Shown here: in pieces, positions 27,767 through 37,139 of the stretch
Position numbering within the stretch: the first letter of the stretch is position 1
How the letters are laid out: every line of letters starts with the position of its first letter
IMG/VR virus record: IMGVR_UViG_3300008108_000124
Location: 1-64,000 of that record
Origin: a virus
Direction: 5' to 3' (one strand)
DNA length: 64,000 nucleotides
Position numbers and translations under genes: made by a program
Notes under the pieces: model-generated
The model's database searches: none
Seen by the model: the letters and a program-made list of their open reading frames with translations, nothing else
Told to the model about the DNA's origin: nothing

Positions 27767-28374
27767 TAATTTTTGATGTTGGTGCAAATACTGGAGAATC
27801 TACCAAAGAATATATTTCGGAAACAAATATAATATATGCATTTGAACCAATCCCACAATTGGTTGAGACTTATTTGTTGCCTTTACAATCAATAAATTAT
27901 TTTATAATCCAAAAGGCAGTTTCTGATTTTGATGGAACTGCATCTTTTAATATTGCCAAACAAGACCCATCTTTGACAGATGGTTCATTGTTTGGATGTA
28001 GTTCTCTTTATGAGTTTTCTGATAATCTAGATCAAACTTGGCCTGGTAGACAAGATTTTGAAGTAACTCAAAAGATAGATGTTGATATAATCAGAATGGA
28101 TACCTTTATAAAGGAAGCGCACATTGCTAAAATTGATTATCTTCATTGTGATACTCAAGGAAATGATTTGAAAGTTTTAAAATCTTTTGGTGAATACATT
28201 GGATTTTTAAATTCTGGTAAAATAGAATGCGTAAAACAGAATAGTTTATACAAAGATGTTGATAATGATTTAGATTCTGTGGTTGATTTTTTGAAGACCA
28301 ATGGATTTCAAATTAATGAAGTTCAAAGTAATGATAGTTTTGATAATGAAGTAAACGTTATATTCTCACGATAA
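27763..28374 (+). CDS. FkbM-family methyltransferase (203 aa)
   Basis: The product starts directly with the SAM-binding motif (IIFDVGANTGESTKEY), then IYAFEPIPQLVE, IQKAVSDFDGTASFNIA and KIDYLHCDTQGNDLKVLKSF. This order is typical of FkbM methyltransferases, which O-methylate sugars or lipids. Length is slightly below the family norm. It is tightly packed: its start overlaps the propeller gene and its final stop base is the first base of the next ATG. It adds to the methylation capacity of the island. Confidence 0.8.
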   Translation: MIIFDVGANTGESTKEYISETNIIYAFEPIPQLVETYLLPLQSINYFIIQKAVSDFDGTASFNIAKQDPSLTDGSLFGCSSLYEFSDNLDQTWPGRQDFEVTQKIDVDIIRMDTFIKEAHIAKIDYLHCDTQGNDLKVLKSFGEYIGFLNSGKIECVKQNSLYKDVDNDLDSVVDFLKTNGFQINEVQSNDSFDNEVNVIFSR

Positions 28375-29051
28375 TGAAAATAGCAGTTTGTTTATCTGGA
28401 GCAATTAAATATCCTGAAAAATCTTTGGCAAGTATTAAAAAGATTTATCCTAATGATTTTATAAAAGTCTTTATTCACACTTGGGAAATTGAAAACATTA
28501 AAGAATATGGTAGAGATAGTTTCAGTGGAAAAATGGGTCTTTCTGGAATCGATGTCTTATCAGAGTATCAATATGAAGATATTTTAATAGAAAATTACAC
28601 TGAAAAGAGACATATCTTTCAGGATATGTTTGATACTTTACAGTTTAAAGAATCTCATAGAAAAGATGTTGGACTTATCAGTATGTATTATACACTCTTT
28701 AAAAGTAATCAATTAAAAATTTCATATGAAATCAAAAACAATATGATTTTTGATAGAGTTGTTCGTATGAGATTCGATAGTGATTTTAAAGATAAAGATT
28801 TAATATTAAATGAAAGTCCAGACTGCATTCAGATCCCATCCGGAAATGATTATGCCGGAATTAATGATCAGTTCGCTGTGGGTCCTTCGGAAGATATGGA
28901 TCATTACTGTAATGTTTTCAATAAACTTGAGGATCTTAAAGATATGGAATATAATCCAGAAAGATTATTGATAACCTACTTTGATAGAAATCCTCTTAAA
29001 AACAAAGGAGTGCATAGGTTTGATTTTGACGTTGCAATAAATAATGGATAA
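28374..29051 (+). CDS. Putative GT-A glycosyltransferase, tandem copy A (225 aa)
   Basis: It opens with KIAVCLSGAIKYPEKSL, followed by DFIKVFIHTWEIEN, a central SMYYTLFKSNQLK and FDRVVRMRFDSDFKDKDLIL. The RMRFDSD segment supplies an acidic DSD at a GT-A-like metal site. The C-terminal AGINDQFAVGPSEDMDHY is conserved with copy B. I know similar proteins from cyanophage and algal-virus glycan loci but not a named family. Copy B follows after 15 bases and shares most motifs, so this is a tandem gene duplication. Confidence 0.6.
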   Translation: MKIAVCLSGAIKYPEKSLASIKKIYPNDFIKVFIHTWEIENIKEYGRDSFSGKMGLSGIDVLSEYQYEDILIENYTEKRHIFQDMFDTLQFKESHRKDVGLISMYYTLFKSNQLKISYEIKNNMIFDRVVRMRFDSDFKDKDLILNESPDCIQIPSGNDYAGINDQFAVGPSEDMDHYCNVFNKLEDLKDMEYNPERLLITYFDRNPLKNKGVHRFDFDVAINNG

Positions 29052-29066
29052 TAAAAGTTTTAGGTA

Positions 29067-29741
29067 ATGAAAGTAGCAGTTTGTTTATCTGGAGCAATTA
29101 AACATCCTGAAAAATCTTTAGAAAGCCTTAAAAGAATTTATCCCAATGATTATCTAAAAGTTTTTATTCATACTTGGAAAATCAAAAGTAATGTGGACTA
29201 TCATTCAGATAGTTTTAGTGGAAGTTCTGGTCTAGTTGACTTAAATATTCTTTCAGAGTATAATGCAGATGATATCTTAATAGAAAACTATAACATTAAA
29301 AGAAAAAAATTTAAATTTATGTATGAAAATTTAGAATTTTCATTTGAAGGTAGAGCTGATATTGGTGTTATGAGTATGTACTATTCTATTTTTAAATCCA
29401 ATCAACTCAAACGTAAGTATGAGAGAAAAAATAAAATTTTATTTGATAAAGTTATTCGTATGAGATTTGATAGTGATTTCCGTGATAAAGATTTAATCCT
29501 CGATGAAAATATAAATGAGGTTCAAATTCCATTGGGAAAAGATTGGGCTGGGGTAAACGATCAATTTGCAATCGGCCCTTCCAAACAGATGAACATCTAT
29601 TCAAATCTTTTTAATAAGATTGATAAATTGCAAGATGGATCTTACAACCCAGAAAGATTTTTAAGAGATTATCTATCTAGGAATGGTGTTTCTACTCAAA
29701 GATTTGAATTTCAAATCTATATTAATGGGGGAGATTTGTGA
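29067..29741 (+). CDS. Putative GT-A glycosyltransferase, tandem copy B (224 aa)
   Basis: This is a paralogue of the preceding gene along its full length: KVAVCLSGAIKHPEKSL, MSMYYSIFKSNQLKRKYE, FDKVIRMRFDSDFRDKDLIL and GVNDQFAIGPSKQMNIY all align. The DSD site is kept in both, so both copies could be active. Divergence lies in the middle and C-terminal parts, as expected if acceptor choice changed. The next gene starts with a GTG inside this gene's TGA. Confidence 0.6.
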   Translation: MKVAVCLSGAIKHPEKSLESLKRIYPNDYLKVFIHTWKIKSNVDYHSDSFSGSSGLVDLNILSEYNADDILIENYNIKRKKFKFMYENLEFSFEGRADIGVMSMYYSIFKSNQLKRKYERKNKILFDKVIRMRFDSDFRDKDLILDENINEVQIPLGKDWAGVNDQFAIGPSKQMNIYSNLFNKIDKLQDGSYNPERFLRDYLSRNGVSTQRFEFQIYINGGDL

Positions 29742-30640
29742 AAGTACTATTTGTTTTTTCATTTTCATATAATGAATACCTTGCCGACTGCATTTATCAT
29801 GGATTAATTGATTCGGGCGTTGATGTATATGAAACTCATTATCCTGGATACATGATGAGTGATTATGAGGAACAATCCGGACAAGAACTTCGCGGTCTAT
29901 ATGGTAGGGGATTTACTCTTTATGGGAGAATGAATCACAAACCTCAGATTGATCCTCCTCATGTTATAATTGATAAGATAAGATCAAAATTTTATGATGT
30001 GATCATTTATGGATGCGTCTATACGCATTTTATGATCTGTGATAGGCAATGTTTAGATTATCTCGATGAAGTTAGATCTCATTATCCTAGATCAAAAGTT
30101 CATTTCGTTGATGGATCTGATGATATTACTCATTTTTCACAAGAATATAATCTAGATCAGTATGGTATTGTTTGGAAAAGAGAATTAACTGATTATGTGT
30201 ATGGGAATCCAATCTCTTTTGCCATACCTGAAGGTATATTAAGAACAACTTCGACAAAAAAAGAAGAAATTTTTCCATCAAAAATCAAAAGTCCAATTCC
30301 AGGTTTTCATAGTGATCCAAAAAAATATACATTTGATAATGAGAAAGAATATTATGATGCGTATGCCAGTGCTTTTTATGGATTTACATGTAAGAAAATG
30401 GGATGGGATTGTATGAGGCACTATGAGATTCTTGCAAACAGAACCATTCCATATTTTTATGATCTAGAAAATTGTCCCGGAACAATTCTTACAGATTTTC
30501 CCAAGTATATGGTACTAGAAACAAACAAATATTCATGGAAAGGGCAAATTCCCTCTGATTATGAAGACTATAATGAATATCTGTTTTCTTATACTAAAAA
30601 GAATTTAACAACTAAAAAATTAGTGAGCAGATTTTTTTAG
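29738..30640 (+). CDS. Putative glycosyltransferase-like protein (300 aa)
   Basis: It begins at GTG 29738 (GTGA overlap with the previous stop, with a gggggaga site upstream). The opening KVLFVFSFSYNEYLADCIYH resembles a Rossmann strand. KFYDVIIYGCVYTHF and KVHFVDGSDDITHF follow. The C-terminal FYGFTCKKMGWDCMRHYEIL and NRTIPYFYDLENCPGTILT look like the nucleotide-sugar-binding region of GT-B or exostosin-like enzymes (an R-x-Y-E-x-L-x-x-x-x-I-P-Y pattern). No family can be fixed. Confidence 0.5.
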   Translation: MKVLFVFSFSYNEYLADCIYHGLIDSGVDVYETHYPGYMMSDYEEQSGQELRGLYGRGFTLYGRMNHKPQIDPPHVIIDKIRSKFYDVIIYGCVYTHFMICDRQCLDYLDEVRSHYPRSKVHFVDGSDDITHFSQEYNLDQYGIVWKRELTDYVYGNPISFAIPEGILRTTSTKKEEIFPSKIKSPIPGFHSDPKKYTFDNEKEYYDAYASAFYGFTCKKMGWDCMRHYEILANRTIPYFYDLENCPGTILTDFPKYMVLETNKYSWKGQIPSDYEDYNEYLFSYTKKNLTTKKLVSRFF

Positions 30641-30667
30641 CATACATAAATGAGAGGAATTTAAAAC

Positions 30668-32041
30668 GTGAATAAATTAGTAATTTTTGATCTTGATGGA
30701 GTTCTTATTGATAGTAGGGAGATGCATTATGATGCACTGAATACTGCATTAAGAAACGTTGGAAATGAATATGTAATTGGTATTGAAGAACATCTAAGCG
30801 TTTATGACGGTCTTCCCACTTCAAGAAAGCTTGCTATACTTACTGAAAAGAAGAGTCTACCTGTAGAAAAGCATCAACAAATCTGGCAGGATAAACAGAA
30901 AGCAACTCTTGAAATTTTTTCTGATCTAGAAAATGATTATGAGTTGATGCACTATTTTCAGCAACTAAAGCAGAGAGGATATCAAGTTGCAGTTGCAAGT
31001 AACAGTATTCGCAATACTGTTAAATTAGTTTTACTCAAATTAGGAGTATTGGAATTTGTTGATTACTATGTAAGTAATGAAGATGTTGTAAGAAATAAAC
31101 CATTTCCAGAAATGTATTGGAAATGTATGACTGCTTGTAATGCACTTCCAAAAGATACTGTCATCTTTGAAGATAGTCATATCGGCAGGCAAGGTGCAAT
31201 CGATAGTTGTGCTCACCTAATTGCAATTGAAAATAGACATGACCTAACTCAAGAAAAAATCAATAAGACTTTTAAAATCTTTGCCGCTAAAAAATTAACT
31301 ATTGTTCCTTGGAAATCTGATAAAATGAATGTCCTTATTCCTATGGCAGGTGCTGGCAGTAGATTTGCCAGTGCTGGATACACATTTCCTAAACCATTGA
31401 TTGAAGTTGATGGTAAACCAATGATTCAAGTTGTGGTTGAAAATTTGAACATTGAAGCAAACTATACTTTTATTGTTCAAAAAGAACACTACGAAAAATA
31501 TAGTCTTCAATACCTACTAAATCTGATTGCGCCTAATTGCAATATTGTTCAGGTTGATGGAATAACTGAAGGTGCTGCCTGTACAACCCTCCTTGCCAAG
31601 GAGTTCATTAATAATGATGCACCATTGATAATGGCAAACTCTGACCAGTTTGTAGAGTGGAACAGTAATGAATGCCTCTATGCATTCAATGCTGACGGTA
31701 TTGATGGTGGTATTGTCACCTTTAAGGCAACACATCCTAAATGGTCTTATGCAAAGATTGGTGATGATGGATTTGTTTCAGAGGTGGCAGAGAAGAAACC
31801 AATCAGTGATAATGCAACTGTCGGAATCTATTTCTGGAAGAAAGGATCTGACTATGTTAAATATGCAGAGCAGATGATTGAAAAGGATATTAGGACTAAT
31901 AATGAGTTCTATGTTTGCCCTGTTTTTAATGAGGCAATTCAATCCGGAAAGAAGATTAGGGTAAAAGAAATTCAAAAAATGTGGGGTCTTGGAACTCCCG
32001 AAGATTTAAAATACTTCTTAAGTAACTATGAAAGAAACTAA
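30668..32041 (+). CDS. HAD phosphatase - sugar nucleotidyltransferase fusion (457 aa)
   Basis: GTG start at 30668, after a gagagga site. Residues 1-215 are a HAD phosphatase: FDLDG (D8, D10), Ser111 in VASNS, Lys144 and FEDS (residues 167-170). From residue 220, MNVLIPMAGAGSRFASAGYT and PKPLIEVDGKPMI form the GxG-x-R signature of nucleotidyltransferases that make NDP-sugars. MANSDQFVEW and NNEFYVCPVFNEAI supply the metal-binding and substrate regions. Such fusions occur in capsule clusters, where they dephosphorylate a sugar intermediate and activate a sugar-1-phosphate. The activated sugar would feed the local transferases. Overlaps the next gene by 14 bases. Confidence 0.8.
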   Translation: MNKLVIFDLDGVLIDSREMHYDALNTALRNVGNEYVIGIEEHLSVYDGLPTSRKLAILTEKKSLPVEKHQQIWQDKQKATLEIFSDLENDYELMHYFQQLKQRGYQVAVASNSIRNTVKLVLLKLGVLEFVDYYVSNEDVVRNKPFPEMYWKCMTACNALPKDTVIFEDSHIGRQGAIDSCAHLIAIENRHDLTQEKINKTFKIFAAKKLTIVPWKSDKMNVLIPMAGAGSRFASAGYTFPKPLIEVDGKPMIQVVVENLNIEANYTFIVQKEHYEKYSLQYLLNLIAPNCNIVQVDGITEGAACTTLLAKEFINNDAPLIMANSDQFVEWNSNECLYAFNADGIDGGIVTFKATHPKWSYAKIGDDGFVSEVAEKKPISDNATVGIYFWKKGSDYVKYAEQMIEKDIRTNNEFYVCPVFNEAIQSGKKIRVKEIQKMWGLGTPEDLKYFLSNYERN

Positions 32042-32687
32042 TTCAAAGCCATCGACTTATCATTCCGAATGGCAGCACAATCGGATAGAATTTATATTAA
32101 GTTTACATTCTCCAGACTTTTTTAAAGGTAAAAAGATTCTTGAGTTAGGATCATTTAATGGATACATTGGTAACTACTTTGCAGAAGTTTTAGAATCTGA
32201 TGTAACTTCTATTGAAGGAAGATCTGAAAATGTATCTATAATTAAAAATGACTATCCTTTATTGAAAGTTGAATGTCGTGATTTGGACACTCCAGAGTGG
32301 ATTTTTGGAAAGTATGATGTAATAATTAACTTTGGTTTGTACTATCATCTTGAAAATTATCATAAGGAGCATCTCATTAATTGTATTAATAATTGCAATC
32401 TTATGTTCTTTGAAACTGTTGTTCATGACTCTTTCGAATCTGAAATATTTTTTAGATCTGAATCGGGGAATGATCAATCTTTATCGAATAAGGGTGGTGC
32501 CCCATCAACATCTTATGTTGAAAATATTTTAAAAGAAAGCAACTGTAAATTTGTAAAACATTGTAATAGTAGATTGAATGGTGGTGCTCATCACTATGAT
32601 TGGGAAGATAGGGACAGTAAAGTTGCAGATGGTCATGCTCGTCGTTTTTGGGTAATTGAAAATGAAACTGATTTCACACCGGGGTAA
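32028..32687 (+). CDS. Class I SAM methyltransferase (219 aa)
   Basis: FFKGKKILELGSFNGYIGNY is motif I, VTSIEGRSENVSII is the strand-2 acidic region, YDVIINFGLYYHLENY is the post-II/motif IV region and NLMFFETVVHDS follows. The N-terminal YHSEWQHNRIEFIL fits methyltransferases that act in sugar or lipid modification. Length is normal. It overlaps its neighbours on both sides, so it belongs to the same transcript. Substrate not readable from sequence. Confidence 0.75.
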   Translation: MKETNSKPSTYHSEWQHNRIEFILSLHSPDFFKGKKILELGSFNGYIGNYFAEVLESDVTSIEGRSENVSIIKNDYPLLKVECRDLDTPEWIFGKYDVIINFGLYYHLENYHKEHLINCINNCNLMFFETVVHDSFESEIFFRSESGNDQSLSNKGGAPSTSYVENILKESNCKFVKHCNSRLNGGAHHYDWEDRDSKVADGHARRFWVIENETDFTPG

Positions 32688-33126
32688 TATTGACGGTTCG
32701 AATCCATTAGAAGAGAACAGACCTGAATACATTGAAAAGGCAATGTTGGAGGGATTTAATGTTGAAATTGATATTAGGTATGATACTTTTGATAAAAAAT
32801 TATATCTTGGACATGATGAACCTCAATATGTTATTGATTGGTTTTGGTTGTCAAAATACAAAGATTTTCTTTGGATTCATTGTAAGAATATTGAAGCTCT
32901 TTATGAATTTTCTTATGGTACTAGTGGGTTTAATTACTTTTGGCATCAAGAAGACGATTATACTTTAACTAGTAAAAAATATATTTGGACTTATCCTGGA
33001 AAATCTTATACACCCAGATCTGTAATTGTAATGCCCGAGTGGAATATGGATATAGATACTTTATCAGATCTAAAAGTTTATAACTGTTTTGGAATCTGTA
33101 GTGATTATGTTGGGAGGATCAAATGA
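32662..33126 (+). CDS. Glycerophosphodiester phosphodiesterase-like protein (154 aa)
   Basis: I chose ATG 32662 (KLISHRGNIDGSN); a TTG at 32656 adds two residues. LISHRGN is the N-terminal catalytic His-Arg of GDPD/PLC-like TIM barrels, and FNVEIDIRYD plus LYLGHDEPQY supplies the metal-binding E-x-D and the second catalytic His. WIHCKNIEAL continues the barrel. At 154 aa it is shorter than classical GDPD (about 240 aa). Similar short PI-PLC-like proteins are found in glycan loci. It may remove or transfer a glycerophosphate-type group. Confidence 0.65.
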   Translation: MKLISHRGNIDGSNPLEENRPEYIEKAMLEGFNVEIDIRYDTFDKKLYLGHDEPQYVIDWFWLSKYKDFLWIHCKNIEALYEFSYGTSGFNYFWHQEDDYTLTSKKYIWTYPGKSYTPRSVIVMPEWNMDIDTLSDLKVYNCFGICSDYVGRIK

Positions 33127-36100
33127 ACGTTTCATTAATTTGTGCATGTAAAAACAGAAATAAAACTCTAAAAGTATCTCTTCAATCCTGGTTGAATTTT
33201 GATGAGATCAAAGAAATTATTATTGTCGATTGGAGTTCTGATGAATCATTAGATTATTTAACAGAACTCGACTCTAGAATTAAGGTAGTAACAGTTCCTA
33301 ATAAAACATTTTTTAATCAACCACAACCTTTAAATTTGGCTGCGAGTCTTGCAACTGGAGACTCGATCATGAAGTTTGATATTGACTATATCATTAATCC
33401 ATATTATAATTTCTTTGAATCATATAAGATAGATGAAACTTGTTTTCAATCTGGTGCTCGTAAAATAGAATATCTAAATGATAATGTCTATGAGATGAAT
33501 TTTGATGATATTATGATGTATGCCAATGTTCATAATGCATACTTCAAATCTTTGATTGGTCTTCTTCATATTACACGGGAAAACTTTGAAAAGGTTGGAG
33601 GATATAATGAAGATTTAGGTGAGTTTTATGGATATGAAGATGAAGAACTCCAGATGCGTTTGGAGTTGATGGGATTAAAGCATAATAAACTTGTATACGA
33701 CCACAATTTAATTCATATACCTCATCCAGATTCTAAAAGATTTGAGCACTTTAGGGGAGAAAATGAAGATATGTTCTCCCAATATGAAAGAAATCTTTCA
33801 TCCCAATATAGTGGTGATACTTTAAAATATCAATTAGAATATGCAATAGCACAGTATCACATCCAACATAATAAAAAGTATTTTTCTAAAGTTACTGAAT
33901 ATTATGTTCAACAAAAAACTAAATGGAATATTAAACAACTAACCCCACAAAAGTATATTGCTACTGAAATGAATAATTTAGAAAATTTTCCTCCAGTTTA
34001 CTATGTAACTCTAGAAGACTGTGTTGATAGGCAGAAGTTAATCGAAGATGAGTTTGGTAGGTATGGAATTACTCCTACTGCCATGATTTCCAAACGCTAT
34101 GCTGATTCTAATGATAAAGTTACTGGAAAGTATCTTTATCAACTCACTGGTCCAACACAGGGTTGTATTGTTTCGCACCTGAAAGCAATTAAGCACTGGT
34201 ATGAAACAAGTAGTTCTGATTATGCATTCTTCTGTGAGGATGATTTAAGTCTTAAGACTGTAGATTATTGGAACTTTAAGTGGGAAGAGTTTATTGAAAG
34301 ACTTCCAGAAGATTGTGAATGTGTTCAGTTAATGGCAATTCGTGGTGACTTTGATGGAGTCTATTTCAGAGATCGAAAGTGGGATGACTGGTCTGAAACT
34401 GCTTACATAATGACCCGTGAGTATGCCAAAAAACTAATCGATAGTTATTGTATTGGTGATACATTCCATCTTGAACTTAAGGACCAGGATGTAATGCCGA
34501 TTGGAGAAAACATTTTATTCACTGGCGTGGGTAGGGTGTATACATTTCCTATGTTTGTTGAAAATGTGGAAGTTCCAACCACAGATGTGAATGATCTTGA
34601 ATTAGAAGATGGGCAAAAACCGAATCATGTTTATGCTTCCGAGTATGTACATAATTGGTGGAAAAACAATGGTAAACATGTAACTATAGAAGAACTTATG
34701 TCTGGTCAAGTAACGGAAGTATTAGAAAATTCTAAAAAAAATGTAGTAGATTGTTTTATTTACTTCAACGAGAAAGAACTATTAGAATTAAGGATTAACA
34801 TCCTTAAGGATTATGTTGATAAGTTTGTTATTGCGGATGCAAACTATACTCATAGTGGAATACCAAAAGAATACACTCTTAAGAATACTATAAAGGAATT
34901 GGGACTTCCTGAAGATATTATCGAGGTCATTGAAGTTGATCTTTCTGAGTCTGCATTGGGTGGAGCTACTCCATATGAAAAGAAGTGGAGTCAAGAAGCA
35001 ACAAAACAATCTAGAGAGAAGGTTCATAGAAATGCTCTTGCAAGATGTTTAAAGACTAATGATTTCGATGACGATACAATGTTTATTGTATCCGATTGCG
35101 ACGAAATACTAGATCCTCAACATATTTCTATGTTACATGAACTGGCAAGGACACATCCAAACAACATCTATAAGGTTGATTTGGTACATCTTGAAGGTCG
35201 TGCTGATATGAGATCATACCACATAGAAACTGGCGAACCCAGAGAATGGAGGTACTCTTTGTTTGTTTGTATGAAGAAACAAGCAGAAAAAATAGGATTC
35301 ACATACATCCGCGCTGATGAATTTAATCCCTTCCCCATTGTATGGCCTTATAGTGAAGGTGGATGGACTCCTGGAGGATCATATGAGCATGGAAGAAGAA
35401 TGACTGATCTTGGATGGCACTTTAGTTGGATGGGGTCGAATGAAAATAGATTAAATAAAGCAAAATCATTCTGCCATGCTGATTGGAATTTTGATTTCCT
35501 CAATCACAAGAACTATTCCAGTGATGAAATGAAAGATTTTATGCTTAATTATGAGCATGTTGAGGGTCAAATTTGCCCATCGGGCATGAATGATTATATT
35601 ATGAAACCATATCCTCTAGAAGATTTACCTCAGGCTATTTTTGATCTTCCTAAAGTTAAGAAGTTTTTATTGCCCGTTGGATCTGAAGTTTCTAAAAAGA
35701 TTCCAAAAACTTTAATTCCAAGAGTTCCCAATCCAAAGAAAAAAGATCAGGAAATTAATCAAACTGACATAGAAGAACTTCTAACAAAGTTCTCTCTTGA
35801 TACTGAAAATCCGGAAAGAAATTTTGATCTTGGTTTATGGTATGAAAAAGAAGGACATACTGCACCTTCACTTACATACTTTTTAAGGTGTGCAGAAAGA
35901 GCAGAGGATGATAATCTTGCATATGAAGCACTGATAAAATCTCATCATTCATATGATAGACAAGGAACTCGTGATGGCACTGCAGTTTCTCTCCTACAGC
36001 AAGCATTGTGCCTAATGCCGAAACGTCCGGAAGCATACTTTTTACTTGCAAGATTTCATGAAAGAAGACAGCAGTGGAATGATTCCTATAAGTATGCTTC

Positions 36101-36335
36101 TTTGGCACTTGACATCTGTGATTTCGATGTTCAACCTTTGATAAGTGAAGTTGAATATCCTGGTAAGTGTGGATTGTTATTCGAGAAGGCCATATCTGGA
36201 TACTGGTGGGGTAAAGGAGACCAGACTAGAGCAATTTTTAAAGATCTTCTAGATAATTATGAGATGACTGAAGATTATAGAAAATCAGTTAAGGATAATC
36301 TAGACAGAATTAAGAAGAACGACCAAAAATGTTAG
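33123..36335 (+). CDS. Trifunctional GT2-GT25-GT17 glycosyltransferase with TPR tail (1070 aa)
   Basis: Four parts are visible. Residues 1-230 are GT2 (SLICACKNRNKTL, IIIVDWSSDES, KFDIDYI, GYEDEELQMRL). Residues 292-480 are GT25-like (VYYVTLEDCVDRQ, GCIVSHLKAIKHWYE, FFCEDDLSL at 370-378). Residues 540-790 are GT17-like (VVDCFIYFNEKELLELRI, FIVSDCDEIL near 654-663, WHFSWMG). Residues 890-1050 are TPR repeats (NFDLGLWYEKEGHTAPSL, YFLLARFHERRQQWNDSY). All three acidic metal sites are intact, so one chain could add three sugars in sequence. It is the largest enzyme of the island and overlaps both neighbours. Confidence 0.8.
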   Translation: MNVSLICACKNRNKTLKVSLQSWLNFDEIKEIIIVDWSSDESLDYLTELDSRIKVVTVPNKTFFNQPQPLNLAASLATGDSIMKFDIDYIINPYYNFFESYKIDETCFQSGARKIEYLNDNVYEMNFDDIMMYANVHNAYFKSLIGLLHITRENFEKVGGYNEDLGEFYGYEDEELQMRLELMGLKHNKLVYDHNLIHIPHPDSKRFEHFRGENEDMFSQYERNLSSQYSGDTLKYQLEYAIAQYHIQHNKKYFSKVTEYYVQQKTKWNIKQLTPQKYIATEMNNLENFPPVYYVTLEDCVDRQKLIEDEFGRYGITPTAMISKRYADSNDKVTGKYLYQLTGPTQGCIVSHLKAIKHWYETSSSDYAFFCEDDLSLKTVDYWNFKWEEFIERLPEDCECVQLMAIRGDFDGVYFRDRKWDDWSETAYIMTREYAKKLIDSYCIGDTFHLELKDQDVMPIGENILFTGVGRVYTFPMFVENVEVPTTDVNDLELEDGQKPNHVYASEYVHNWWKNNGKHVTIEELMSGQVTEVLENSKKNVVDCFIYFNEKELLELRINILKDYVDKFVIADANYTHSGIPKEYTLKNTIKELGLPEDIIEVIEVDLSESALGGATPYEKKWSQEATKQSREKVHRNALARCLKTNDFDDDTMFIVSDCDEILDPQHISMLHELARTHPNNIYKVDLVHLEGRADMRSYHIETGEPREWRYSLFVCMKKQAEKIGFTYIRADEFNPFPIVWPYSEGGWTPGGSYEHGRRMTDLGWHFSWMGSNENRLNKAKSFCHADWNFDFLNHKNYSSDEMKDFMLNYEHVEGQICPSGMNDYIMKPYPLEDLPQAIFDLPKVKKFLLPVGSEVSKKIPKTLIPRVPNPKKKDQEINQTDIEELLTKFSLDTENPERNFDLGLWYEKEGHTAPSLTYFLRCAERAEDDNLAYEALIKSHHSYDRQGTRDGTAVSLLQQALCLMPKRPEAYFLLARFHERRQQWNDSYKYASLALDICDFDVQPLISEVEYPGKCGLLFEKAISGYWWGKGDQTRAIFKDLLDNYEMTEDYRKSVKDNLDRIKKNDQKC

Positions 36336-37135
36336 ATTCTATACCTGTAATTGGAGTTCCTATTGTTAATGGATTCAAATGGATACAGAGATTAGTTTCT
36401 AGTATTGATTATCCAGTTGATAATTTAATCATCATTAATAATAATGGTAGGGGAGAACTAACAGAAGAATTAGATAATCTTTGCAAGATAAACTATTACT
36501 ATATTAAAAATATTAAAGTTTGTCATCTTCCTGCAAATATAGGAGTTTCTGGAGCATGGAATTTAATAATTAAATGCTACATGAATGCTCCTTATTGGAT
36601 GATTGTAAATAATGATGTTTCTTTTACTTCTGGATTTTTAAAAAGTTTTATTGAGAATGCCGAAGATCCGGAAACTGGAATTGTTTTTGCAAATTCATCG
36701 ATGTCTTATGATCTTTTTTTATTGAAAGATTGGGTTGTTCAAAAAGTTGGACTGTTTGATGAGAATTGTTATCCAGCTTATGTTGAAGACGTTGATTATT
36801 ATATTCGATGTAGTAATGCTGATATTAAAACAATCAGCGCAGGTCTTTCTTATTTTCATGGAGAAGGAGAAAACACTTACGATACAACAGGATCTCAAAC
36901 TTGGAGAATTGACCCTTCATTGCGAGAAAAATTGGATCACAGTCGACTTCAAAATGAATACTACATGTACCACAAATGGGGATCAAATTGGCACGATACT
37001 GCGGGATCTTGGGGTCCTAATAGAGAAACAGTTACTTATGATATTCCATTTAATAATCAAGCTCTAAAGGATCTTCCTTTAAGTTATACTTTTTATGATT
37101 TAAATTTTGTTAGAGATAAACATTTAGGATTTTAA
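36329..37135 (+). CDS. GT2-like glycosyltransferase (268 aa)
   Basis: Starts PVIGVPIVNGFKWIQRLV, then VDNLIIINNNGRGEL, HLPANIGVSGAWNLII and PYWMIVNNDVSF, where NND is the DxD-position motif common in rhamnosyltransferase-like GT2 proteins. GLFDENCYPAYVEDVDYYIR is the classic acceptor-site segment (E-D-x-D-Y). Length is normal. It overlaps the trifunctional enzyme by 7 bases and is the last glycan enzyme before glutaredoxin. Confidence 0.8.
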   Translation: MLDSIPVIGVPIVNGFKWIQRLVSSIDYPVDNLIIINNNGRGELTEELDNLCKINYYYIKNIKVCHLPANIGVSGAWNLIIKCYMNAPYWMIVNNDVSFTSGFLKSFIENAEDPETGIVFANSSMSYDLFLLKDWVVQKVGLFDENCYPAYVEDVDYYIRCSNADIKTISAGLSYFHGEGENTYDTTGSQTWRIDPSLREKLDHSRLQNEYYMYHKWGSNWHDTAGSWGPNRETVTYDIPFNNQALKDLPLSYTFYDLNFVRDKHLGF

Positions 37136-37139
37136 AACT

